From positions 43,558,035 through 43,622,034 of the forward strand of contig NC_134831.1 in the NCBI RefSeq assembly GCF_004210375.1: a stretch of DNA of 64,000 nt, read 5' to 3'. Shown one piece after another: positions 34,683 to 43,315 of this stretch. The notes beneath the pieces are model-generated. The model saw only the letters and a program-made list of their open reading frames with translations, searched no databases and was not told the origin of the DNA. Position numbers and translations under genes: made by a program. How positions within the stretch are numbered: position 1 is the first letter of the stretch; each line of letters opens with the position of its first letter. Origin of the DNA: Tachypleus tridentatus (Eukaryota; Arthropoda; Merostomata; Xiphosura; Limulidae).

Positions 34683-34987
34683 TATGAAGAGCCGTTTCTT
34701 GAGTTATACCTACTTTTTATTTTGACCAGTGACTAGGATTACGAATCGAGTGCCTTAAACAGCCTAATAGTGCTAAAAATGTAACGTATAAAAGAGCGAA
34801 AGTTCATACATAAAGCTAAAACTGCAAATATATTTAATTTTTATTCTAACTATTTGTCAGTGTGCAGTGTTTAAAGATATCTGATAGAAAATATTTTAGG
34901 TGTGATAGAAAATAAAGAGTCGATAAAAGGATTAAGCGTCCGATTAAAGGAATGAAATCAAAATTGACGACCAGATTAGTAGATAAA

Positions 34988-35151
34988 CTTATAGTATTGG
35001 TAAGAATTTTACAATAAATATTCATTCATTAGTAAACCAGCCCGATTTTTATCTTCAACTTGGAGCATAATAGTAGCAGGTCAAACAAAATGCGCAGCCT
35101 GGCTAACTAATGAATGAACATTTGTTGTAAAATTCTTACTAATGCTATAAG
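34988..35151. repeat. Long imperfect palindrome (53-bp arms, 58-bp loop)
   Basis: Left arm 34988-35040 (CTTATAGTATTGGTAAGAAT...) and right arm 35099-35151 are reverse complements with about seven mismatches by eye; weaker pairing extends further outward. RNA or single-stranded DNA from here would form a hairpin. It could be a foldback MITE; no flanking duplication was identified. Confidence 0.85.
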
Positions 35152-35489
35152 TGTAGACACTACTTTGACCGCCACTTTCTTCTTGACACTAGGGTGTTTT
35201 AGATAAGATATTACGTTTTGTCAAACACACCAATAAACCACATCAAATAAGAAAGTGACACTTTAGGATCGCATCCTCGTTATTCGGAACAGAGCTATAA
35301 TTTACAGAATCAACCATATTATTTAAAGTATATAGTGGTAGTTTTTCTCTTTAAAACAATGTTAATAACTTCGTTTATAGTAACGTCGTGGAAGGTAAAG
35401 TAACAATTTCTTGTCATCACCAACATGCACTCAGTACAGCTGTATCAAGAATCATTATTCATGCCAACTGCTTCAGCTAATATCACGTG

Positions 35490-35755
35490 ACACTAAACAT
35501 TCTTTAATTGGGAAAAATTCATTAAATTTAGCAAAGTTATGTTTACAACTTGGTAATGAATAATAACCGTCCACCATATGATCCTTTTAAAAACTTGAAA
35601 TAGAAACTGCTACTTTAGTTCGCTTGCTTAGCCGAACCAATACATATGCACTTGCATTTTTTTGCTGCTCTAAGTCAGCCGTCTTTAATCTGAATGACAA
35701 GAAACAAAAAACAGTCCACCTTTACTTTTAGGTGAAACTGAGATATTACGTTTAG
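35490..35755 (-). repeat. Dispersed repeat block Z, inverted copy
   Basis: The reverse complement of this segment aligns with 30215-30490: CACCTAARAGTAAA, CTTAGAGCAGCAAAA, GTATTGGTTMGGC, GCAGTTTCTA and GTGGACGGTTATT in the same order. Confidence 0.6.
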
Positions 35756-36184
35756 ACCAATAGCCCACGTGACATTTCGCTTAGGCGTGAGTAAAGAATT
35801 TTGTCACAATTGAGCGTTTCTCTTGAAGAACTTTGCACATGTGGCTTATATTTACACCCAATTCGACACCTACTTGTAGGTCATAAACATCTTTCAGTGT
35901 AGCAGACGTAAGAAACACCCACGATGCGATTAAAGAAAATAAGAGAAAATTCACTTACAATTGAAGATTTTATACCATTTATTAATAAACTGTTATTAGA
36001 GCACATTTACAGAAAATATGTGATAGTTTGGATCACCACAGTCTGAGTTGTAGGAAGTGCTAAAATACTGTTGATAACACAACCTATCCTGTAGGTTGTT
36101 TTTGCCGCACCACACATTAAGTATTCTTGATTGGGTATTGCCAGCGTAGGTTACTTTAATTTAATGGAAAGTTTACACGTTTCT

Positions 36185-36457
36185 TGGTTTGGTTTGAATT
36201 TCGCGTAGAGCTACACGAGGGCTATCTGTGCTAGTCATTCCTAATTTAGCAGTGTAAGACTAGAGAAAAGGCAACTAGTCATCACCACCTTCCGCCAACT
36301 CTTGGGCGACTCTTTTACCAACGAATAATGGGATTGACCGTCACATTATAACGCCCCCACGGCTGAAAGGGCGAGCATGTTTGGTGCGACTGGGATTCGA
36401 ATCCGCGACCCTCAGATTACGAGTCGTGTGGCTTAACCACCTGGCCATGCCGGGCCT
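36185..36457 (-). mobile_element. tRNA-derived SINE, family A
   Basis: Full-length reverse copy from TTGGTTTGAATTTCGCG to GGCCATGCCGGGCC, with a well-kept tRNA-like head (GGGATTCGAATCCGCGACCC). Confidence 0.92.
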
Positions 36458-37560
36458 CCACGTTTCTTCACTTAGGTATTGACTAAGAAATTCGAGTACA
36501 TATAAAGCTGTTGTTACTTTAATAGCTCTAGACACAACTCGGTACAACTACTGAGTTGTTTCTTTTTCTTCTAATTAAAAGGTTCCCACATATTAAACTG
36601 CTGATTAGGAAGAAGATAAAGGTAGGAGTATTACCATAATCGGCTGATGAAATAACGGTTCAGTTACTTCATATTAAGAATAATTATGTGTTCGAAAACG
36701 TTCATGAGCTTGAAATGTAGCCTTAAGCAAAATCGATAAGCTGTTATAAGTACAGAAGTTTGCTAGCTTTGACTATTTACGTTATACTGATTATTAAAAC
36801 ATAGAACTAGAAAAGACATAGGTAAGAATACGTGGTATAATTGGTATCATACGTAGGTGCAGGAGATGATAACCGTTATTATAAGAATACACGTTAATTA
36901 AACAAGTGGTTTACTAGATACCAAAAATATTAGGTATTGCATTTTGTAACATTGGAAATTTATTACTACGGAATGTAACTGAAATCTATTCAATAATGTT
37001 GGATTAACAGAAAACAAAATTATGTTAGATGAAGATTGTTTCTGTGTCAACAAAGTTTCACTAAATCAAATAACTTTTCACCTTGTTCTGTTTTCTTTCA
37101 TCGACAGAGTAATTAAAGTTTGTCAGTTTTTTAGCCAGTACAAAGACGGCTTAATATTTGAAACTTCGCCACATCAATCTGTTGGTGCGCGTTTAGCCAG
37201 GAATGCCAGAGGGGGAATACCTATGAAGAAGTATTTTTAATCCTTCACGTGAAGTTGAACGAGCATCAACGGTGAGTCATTTTCATAACTTGATCCTGTT
37301 CTAACATCTCCCCCCCCTTACAAACTGTTGCGTAGAAAAAAGTCTCGTATTATTAATTACAGAAAATTTACATCTCGTTTAAAACAAATGTTGAATTTCA
37401 AACGATTTTCACTAACTTGTCGAATAATTAAACTTAGCTCATTTCTTACATATTGTGACGTATACATAAACAAGTGCCTACAGGTTACACACATTCCTAC
37501 ACAAAGGGGGGTACGTGTATGTGTGAACAGCAAGGCCATCATTTCTTAAGTCTAACGTTA
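36458..37560. other. Non-coding DNA upstream of the PTB gene
   Basis: No repeat or gene recognised. An open frame at 37022-37240 and overlapping frames at 37328-37549 have no recognisable product; they may be chance or part of 5' non-coding sequence. Confidence 0.4.
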
Positions 37561-37589
37561 TTCGTTCAAATTCTGTAGCTTGGTCTTTC

Positions 37590-37833
37590 AGTAGCCAATA
37601 GAAAAACTTGTTAGAAGAAAACTGCGGCATCGATTCTTGTAGTCACTAGATGGTGGTGGTCGAGGTTGAGAAGGGGAACGTGTCTGCGCGAATCGAGAAA
37701 ATCTGTTACGCAGCAAGGGTGGTTTTTGAACTGAACTGTTGTTAGTTTGGTTATGGTTTAACGTAGTGTGTTGAAATTAATTATTCTTTACTTTAATTTT
37801 TGTACATAACCGGTGTTGTGTGAGACTGGAAAG
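37590..37833 (+). promoter_or_regulatory. Candidate promoter / 5' UTR of the PTB-domain gene
   Basis: The interval is more G+C-rich than the DNA further upstream. A CCAAT box (AGTAGCCAATAG) lies at about 37591-37602. TCACTAGATGGTGG at 37643-37656 matches the 14-base CTCF core consensus at 12 positions. No clear TATA box. An in-frame TAA at 37807 closes the reading frame upstream of the ATG at 37834. The transcription start was not located; this is an inference from position. Confidence 0.35.
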
Positions 37834-39426
37834 ATGACGACACCGATCTGTCGTTGTCGAGTGCTGTACCTAGGGTCTGCCGTGCCTCACGTTACTAAAG
37901 ACGGGTTACAAGGTATACAAGAACCGCTAAAAGACCTGTACCCAGACCAAGGCCCGCTTTCCGCTAAAGGTATCGACTCATGGCTAAGTGTTTGGAGCAA
38001 CGGTCTCTTGTTAGAAAACGTTGACGAATCTAGACGAGAAGTTACACGATTTTTCCACATTGAAACTTTGCATTACTGTGCCGCAGTTCGCCATGTTATA
38101 GTTCCCAGTAGTGGAAGCGAGAGGGCTGAGAAATTTCTTCCCCTGGACAGTCCCTTTGCTCGCCATGCTTCTCCAAGTCACCCTCCGATATTTGCTTGTA
38201 TTCTCCGGCGCACTACAGGAATCAAAGTTTTGGAATGTCACGCCTTTATCTGCAAGAAAGAAGCTGCTGCCAATGCTATGGTACGTTGTTGTTTTCATGC
38301 ATACGCTGATAGTATGTATGCTCGTCAGGTCGAGGAAAACCCGTATTATCTTGAAAGCCGTAAAAGTCGACCAACTTCAGGCTTAGACGACGTAGAAGCA
38401 TGGCGTCACCTGACTTCGCCCGAAAAGGAGCATGGTAAGACATCAATAATGACCAATGGATCAACATCAGTTTCAGAGTTTAGTCGTGAGTCAATTTCCC
38501 GACCCCCTGCCACAGTTCAGGAAGAGAACTATAAAGTTTGGACCGGTCTTGCACCCACGGAGCGAGAGGTGGTTTATTTGGAGACTTCCGGTACAACCCA
38601 GAACATGAATTCTACAGATGCTGGATCTGCTTTAGGCACGTCTAGGTCCTCCAGACCCCGTCAGATGGCACTTCCATCTCACCCTCCTCCTCCTCCTTCT
38701 AACCTGATCCTCAGTTCTGGCAAAGAGAACAAAAACAAAGCTCGACCCGAAAGGATGTTGAAAACAAAAAGGGGCAAACAAGAAATTCCTCATCCTGTCA
38801 CTAATGGAATGCACCCTGGACCCCCTGCGATGTCATTTCCTCCTCCTGCAAGAATCACTTATGCTACTTCCGGTCTTTGCACAGATCGCCGTGTTAAAAG
38901 AGGTAAACGTATTCCCGTGGTTCCTGTAGAGGAACCCATTTACTTACCCTCAGCTCGTCCAATGAGCCCTACTGCATCTTATCAACCTGCTGCCTTTCCT
39001 TATGACCAGTACTATCTTCAACATGGAACTGCCCCCCGCCCACTCAAAATCCACCAGAAAAAGAAAACGCACACTAAAGACAAATCTTCCTCTGATATGG
39101 ATTCTCTTTTCGATACAGGAATCTACAAAAAAAAAGGCCATTTAAACGAACGTGCGTTTTCCTACTCCATTAGACAAGAGCATCGCTCCAGGTCTAATAG
39201 CTTGGCAAATCTTCATTTCCTATCGAACGGGGACAATCCAGACATCAGTGGCTCCAGCGGACCAGCAGGTTCTAGAACCAAACTCGAACCTCTAAGGGAC
39301 ACGGATAAAAAGGAAATTGAGCTGGCGCATTTGGTTCAAGGGTTGGACTTGAAGGAAGATAGGAGTAACAGTAACAGCCACGAGAGCAAGTTTATCCGTA
39401 AAAAAGGTCCACGTCATCAAAGATGA
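37834..39426 (+). CDS. PTB/PID-domain protein, 530 aa, single exon
   Basis: The only long intact frame in the window. The start is set at ATG 37834 (AAAG before it gives A at -3). The frame opens seven codons earlier with a GTG, and TAA at 37807 closes it. Residues about 5-165 look like a phosphotyrosine-binding/PID fold: the first strand RVLYLGSA at 9-16, and a C-terminal amphipathic helix at 144-164 (AAANAMVRCCFHAYADSMYA). An NPYY motif follows at 169-172, the type of peptide PTB domains bind. The remaining C-terminal part looks disordered: serine- and proline-rich, HPPPPP at 283-288, basic stretches (KTKRGK, RRVKRGKR), and RSRSNS at 451-456, a possible 14-3-3 or kinase site. PTB proteins are usually cytoplasmic adaptors; there is no signal peptide or membrane segment. 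I do not know a gene symbol. The stop is followed directly by GGTAAAT, a donor-like sequence. Confidence 0.88.
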   Translation: MTTPICRCRVLYLGSAVPHVTKDGLQGIQEPLKDLYPDQGPLSAKGIDSWLSVWSNGLLLENVDESRREVTRFFHIETLHYCAAVRHVIVPSSGSERAEKFLPLDSPFARHASPSHPPIFACILRRTTGIKVLECHAFICKKEAAANAMVRCCFHAYADSMYARQVEENPYYLESRKSRPTSGLDDVEAWRHLTSPEKEHGKTSIMTNGSTSVSEFSRESISRPPATVQEENYKVWTGLAPTEREVVYLETSGTTQNMNSTDAGSALGTSRSSRPRQMALPSHPPPPPSNLILSSGKENKNKARPERMLKTKRGKQEIPHPVTNGMHPGPPAMSFPPPARITYATSGLCTDRRVKRGKRIPVVPVEEPIYLPSARPMSPTASYQPAAFPYDQYYLQHGTAPRPLKIHQKKKTHTKDKSSSDMDSLFDTGIYKKKGHLNERAFSYSIRQEHRSRSNSLANLHFLSNGDNPDISGSSGPAGSRTKLEPLRDTDKKEIELAHLVQGLDLKEDRSNSNSHESKFIRKKGPRHQR

Positions 39427-39930
39427 GGTAAATAATCTCAATAGTACTAGTTACAGACATAACAGTAGTAAGTTTTGAACTCGAACTTCTTTCAGTCAAA
39501 ACCATAATTTTCATTCTATTAGCCCTTTTCTGCTTTAGCAACACTTTATTAGCGAACATCTATCTGCCAGTTTACTATAAGTTATAACATTACTGAGTTG
39601 ACACCCCAATTTGCTTCACTTGTAAATTCACCGTTCCTTTAAGGAATTTTAATGCTTGTTTCTAAATCACGTTTAGTAATAATTCCTTTATAAAACCTCT
39701 CTGAATACAGTATTTTTGTCGAATGTTGTGTTACTTTCGTTTTTTTTGTTTTTTTGTAAGTGTAAGGTTCCTGTTGTCTTCATGTTGTAACACCAACAGT
39801 GTAATATGATTCTGTCTCCATAGCCTCTGACATTCCGCCTTTTTGTCATATAATAACAACAGTCAATCCAAATTTAAGATTTTTTTATGTGTATTTGAAT
39901 ACATTTTTAATCATTCTTTTCAATGTGTGT
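39427..39930 (+). other. Probable 3' UTR / downstream region of the PTB gene
   Basis: Non-coding and T-rich. GGTAAATAAT immediately after the stop codon could act as a 5' splice site for a 3'-UTR intron. The first AATAAA (about 39949) already lies in the Penelope-like remnant, so the real polyadenylation site was not found. Confidence 0.35.
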
Positions 39931-40668
39931 TATAAAATTAAAAAGTTTAATAAAGGAAAAACAGATAAAGCAGATAAAGGAAATGCTATAGTCATAATGA
40001 ACACGAATGAATACAATCAAAAAGTGAAAAACATTCTATCAGACACAAGCAAATTTAAACCAATACACACAAATCCAACAAAGACACACAAAATGCAACT
40101 AAACAAAATACTACTAAAAATGAAAAAAGCCAACACAATTTCACAAACGCTTTATTCCTGCCTACACAAGACCGACTCACGCACACCACAAATATACAGC
40201 ATCCCTAAACCTCATAAACCAGATTGTCCATTATGACCAATAATGTCCACATATGAATCGTTTAATTACAATCTAGGTAAATACATAGCATGGGCATTCT
40301 ACAAATATGCAACATCAGCCAGCTCATTCATCAAAGACTCGTTTAATTTCAAATCTAACCTTAATCAACTTAATCATAAAGCCTTAATGGCCAGTTTCGA
40401 TGCCATAACGTTCTTTGCAGAAGTCCCAACCACTGAAGCCTGCATCCGATATCATAACCCGTCAATATACATTCCCAGCAACCAATTAGCAACCCTCGTA
40501 GAACTCACCACGATGAAGATAAACTTCATGTTCAACAACCACAACTATATACAAACAAATGGCCTAAGCATGGGCAATCCAGTATCACCAGTTTTAGCCA
40601 ATATTTTTATGACACAAGTTGAAACACAAGCAATTAACACAGCATTACATCCACCACTATATTGGTAC

Positions 40669-40674
40669 AGATAT
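40669..40674. repeat. Left target-site duplication (AGATAT)
   Basis: AGATAT, repeated at 42425-42430. Taking away the insertion and one copy joins the Penelope frame without shift. Confidence 0.75.
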
Positions 40675-40954
40675 CATGCGTGCCATTTTTCCGCTGAAAC
40701 GCGGATTTCCGCGGTTTTCAAACGGCCAACAATCACCCACGAGATTCGTGTAAATTCGAGGAGAAAATATGAGCGATTTGGGGGCCGGGTATGTGGTTTT
40801 TTAAGGAGAAATCATATTTTTTCAATGTTTATTGCAGAAAAAAAAAATCTGACTGCCATATTGGAGGCAGTCTCGTTTCGTCTCGTTGCAGGTCTCGTGT
40901 GCATACCAGACGATAAAATATTCTCTACGCTCCAAAGAAACAACAGCGATTGAA

Positions 40955-41252
40955 ATGTTTAAAAGGAAAGATGTTCATTTTGATCCTGTAGACAAGAGAA
41001 TGTGTAAGGACATTAGATCAGCAGCTTCAAAGTATACCTTAAAGCTGAGGGAGAATCAGTAGAAAAGGGCAGAAAGGCTTGAGGCCTATGGTTCTGTGAA
41101 ATCTGGCCCAGCCACCTTGGCTAAAGAAAAAAGTCCAGAAAGCCGCAGAGGCACAGAGAGCTGCCCATTCAGAGAAGGAAAGAAAAAAAGCTCGGAAGAG
41201 AGCACTAGAAACCCTTGTCTCGAAAAAGAGGAAAGTAGCCAAGATTGATTAA
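40955..41252 (+). pseudogene. Coding remnant in the unclassified element
   Basis: From ATG 40955 the frame reads MFKRKDVHFDPVDKRMCKDI, then SAASKYTLKLRENQ and a TAG. The same frame continues with KRAERLEAYGSVKSGPATLA; after a one-base shift KAAEAQRAAHSEKERKKARK and SKKRKVAKID follow, with TAA at 41250-41252. The charged, helical character and the KKRKV nuclear-localisation-like tail look like the C-terminus of a nuclear protein such as a transposase. I do not recognise the family. Confidence 0.45.
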
Positions 41253-41261
41253 AGGAAATTA

Positions 41262-41945
41262 AGTGATTTGAAATTTGACTGTAATTTATGCAGCAGAGCA
41301 GAAGTTGATATCAGTGACTGAAAAACATTTTATTATTATCTGCAGCATACAGTGCCAGTGGTTTATTTTAAAGCATATCATTAATTTTATTTTGAAGCAA
41401 TGTCAAAGCTTTCCTTGATTTGCTGTTTCAGTTTGTATTGTGAAAGAATGAAAAATATACTGATATTGAGGTACCAGTAATTTACTGATAAGATTGTATA
41501 GATGAACAAGTTTTACTGTAGGTAGTCATGTAGAGTAATTTTAAGTAATTTGAAATTTTAATGGAATGCATGCAGCAGAGCAGTAGTTGTTGATGCCAGT
41601 GACTGTACAAAATTTAATTTCTGAGGCATATCACTGATATCAGTAGCTTAATATTGAACCATATCAGTAGTTGAATTTTTAAGCAATGTCATAGCTTTCC
41701 TTCATATGCTGTTTTAGTTTGTATTGTCAATTTGTGAAAGAATGGAAAATTCACTGACATTAAGGTACCAGTAGTATAATGACAAGATTGCATAGATGAA
41801 CAATTTGAACTGTAGGTAGTCATGATTAGTCAAAAGAGTAATTTTATGTGATTTGAAAATTGTATGGAATATATGCAGCAGAGAAGTAGTTATTGGCAAT
41901 GACTGTAAAACATTTAATTGGCAGCATACCAGTAGTTGATGATGA
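41262..41945. repeat. Tandem repeat of about 280-300 bp, 2.3 copies
   Basis: Units begin near 41262, 41543 and 41846. Shared blocks in each: GTGATTTGAAATT, GCAGCAGAGCAGWAGTT, CAGTGACTG, AATGTCAWAGCTTTCCTT, GCTGTTTYAGTTTGTATTGT, and AGGTACCAGTA. The units differ by substitutions and small indels. They lie behind the coding remnant inside the unclassified element. Confidence 0.8.
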
Positions 41946-42424
41946 TGATGTTATTGATGACAAAAAGGATAATAATGAAATGATTTGTATTTGAAATATT
42001 TACTGAGTTATTTTGGCTTTACTAACTCATATTACTAATATATTTTGATTTAGAAAAAAATTAAACTGAATAAATAGCAAATAAACAATCTTAAATTTCA
42101 TTTATTTACTTTTTATTTTATTTGTTAATTTTAGATATTTTGATATATCTTCTAAAAAATGAATGCAAATTAAAAGAATAAATCAGTCTGCTAAAAACTG
42201 TAAATGAAAGTTATAGTCTTTATTAGTTTGATTTAGTCTTTTAATTTCCTTTTGTTATTTTATATGATATATATTGTGTACTTTTCCAACATTGCAATGT
42301 CAAAAAACATAAAGAAATTATGTCCCAGATTGCACCAAATCACACCAAATAGCATCCATTTTTTTAAAATCGCCAGGCTATATACCTTTTCCTCTTTTTT
42401 TCATAAATGTCATTGGCATGCCTG

Positions 42425-42430
42425 AGATAT
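42425..42430. repeat. Right target-site duplication (AGATAT)
   Basis: Second copy of AGATAT, directly followed by the GTAGACGAC of the RT catalytic motif. Confidence 0.75.
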
Positions 42431-43315
42431 GTAGACGACACGATTGCGGGATTCACATCTACAGGACACACACTTAATGTTTTCAATCACATTAACTCTG
42501 TACATCCCAACATTAACTTCACATGTGAACAGGAAGAAGGCAATAAAATATAATTTCTTAAGCTCAAAATTACAAGAAACGATACACAATTTAAAACAGA
42601 AATACACCGAAAAATCACCCATACTGGACTATACATTCCTTGGAACTCAGCACATGAAATAAAACAAAAACTCAACATACTAAGAAACCAAATAAACACA
42701 GCCATAAAACTATGCTCACCAGACAAAATTAACGACAAATTAGACAAAATAAAACAATACTTCATCAACATCAATAAGTTTCCTCCACAAACCGTAGAAA
42801 ACATTATACGCACACACCTAGACAGAAAGCAAAATCAACCAACAAAAGTAAATATATCTCACGAATCAAAAAATCACGAAACCATATACTGCTGCATACC
42901 ATATATTCCTGACATCAGCAAACAAATAACCAACATTTGGCAAAAACTACCAACAAAATATGACATTCCAGTTAATACCAAATTTATTCAAAAACCAGGC
43001 ACAAAACTAAGGTCTATACTATGTAAAAACAACATTGACAAACACCACACCAACATTATTTGTAAAATACAATGTGATAACTGCCACGACTTCTATATTG
43101 GAGAAACAAGTAGAAAAATGGAAACCAGATTCGAAGAACTTAAAAAGTCACCTTCACACGTTTTCGAACACTGCAGGTCAAATAAACACAACATAACCAT
43201 AGAAAACACCCAAATACTAAATAAAGATTCAAACATAAACAAAAAAGAAGTGCCTTCTCTACTCATACCAGCCATTTTTACATATATAATATAGTATGTT
43301 CCACCATGAATAAAG

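Larger units (their letters stand above)
40675..42424. mobile_element. Unclassified 1.75-kb transposon inside the Penelope RT
   Basis: Bounded by the 6-bp duplication AGATAT. The ends form short imperfect inverted repeats, CATGCGTGCC at left and CAGGCATGCC (reverse complement of the right end), 8 of 10 matching. The left 300 bp is G+C-richer and contains AAACGCGGATTTCCGCGG. A coding remnant lies at 40955-41252, then about 700 bp of tandem repeat, then A+T-rich sequence. The structure suggests a DNA transposon with most of its transposase deleted, but I cannot place the superfamily. A 6-bp duplication is compatible with several groups. Confidence 0.7.
39940..43293 (+). pseudogene. Penelope-like RT / GIY-YIG endonuclease pseudogene
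   Basis: Before the insertion: DKADKGNAIVIMNTNEY, SIPKPHKP, then SFDAITFFAEVPTTEA and NGLSMGNPVSPVLANIFM (RT motifs). The YVDD catalytic motif is broken: its Y is at the left edge of the insertion and VDD follows on the right at about 42431. After it come an FLKLKITR block, a linker, and a GIY-YIG domain at about 43050-43140 with CDNCHDFYIGETSRKMETRF. Two stops (TGA at about 40234 where arginine is expected, and TAA at about 42550) show it was already decaying or decayed since. RT copies element RNA; the GIY-YIG nuclease nicks the target. Confidence 0.85.
39931..43315 (+). mobile_element. Penelope-like retroelement, split by an insertion
   Basis: The reading from about 39940 to 43293 gives a Penelope-type protein: reverse transcriptase followed by a GIY-YIG endonuclease, the combination that defines this class. 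A 1750-bp foreign element (40675-42424) interrupts it. The 5' end is truncated inside the RT N-terminal part. After the last stop, ACCATGAATAAAGTTC at about 43303 resembles a 3' end of such elements. Confidence 0.88.

Noticed and set aside
37813..37833. GTG start seven codons upstream of the PTB gene ATG
   Set aside because: In an animal gene the ATG at 37834 with A at -3 is the natural start; the GTG has no support.
39945..39960. AATAAA as polyadenylation signal of the PTB gene
   Set aside because: It lies at the start of the Penelope-like coding remnant and more than 500 bases after the stop; no downstream GT-rich element stands out.
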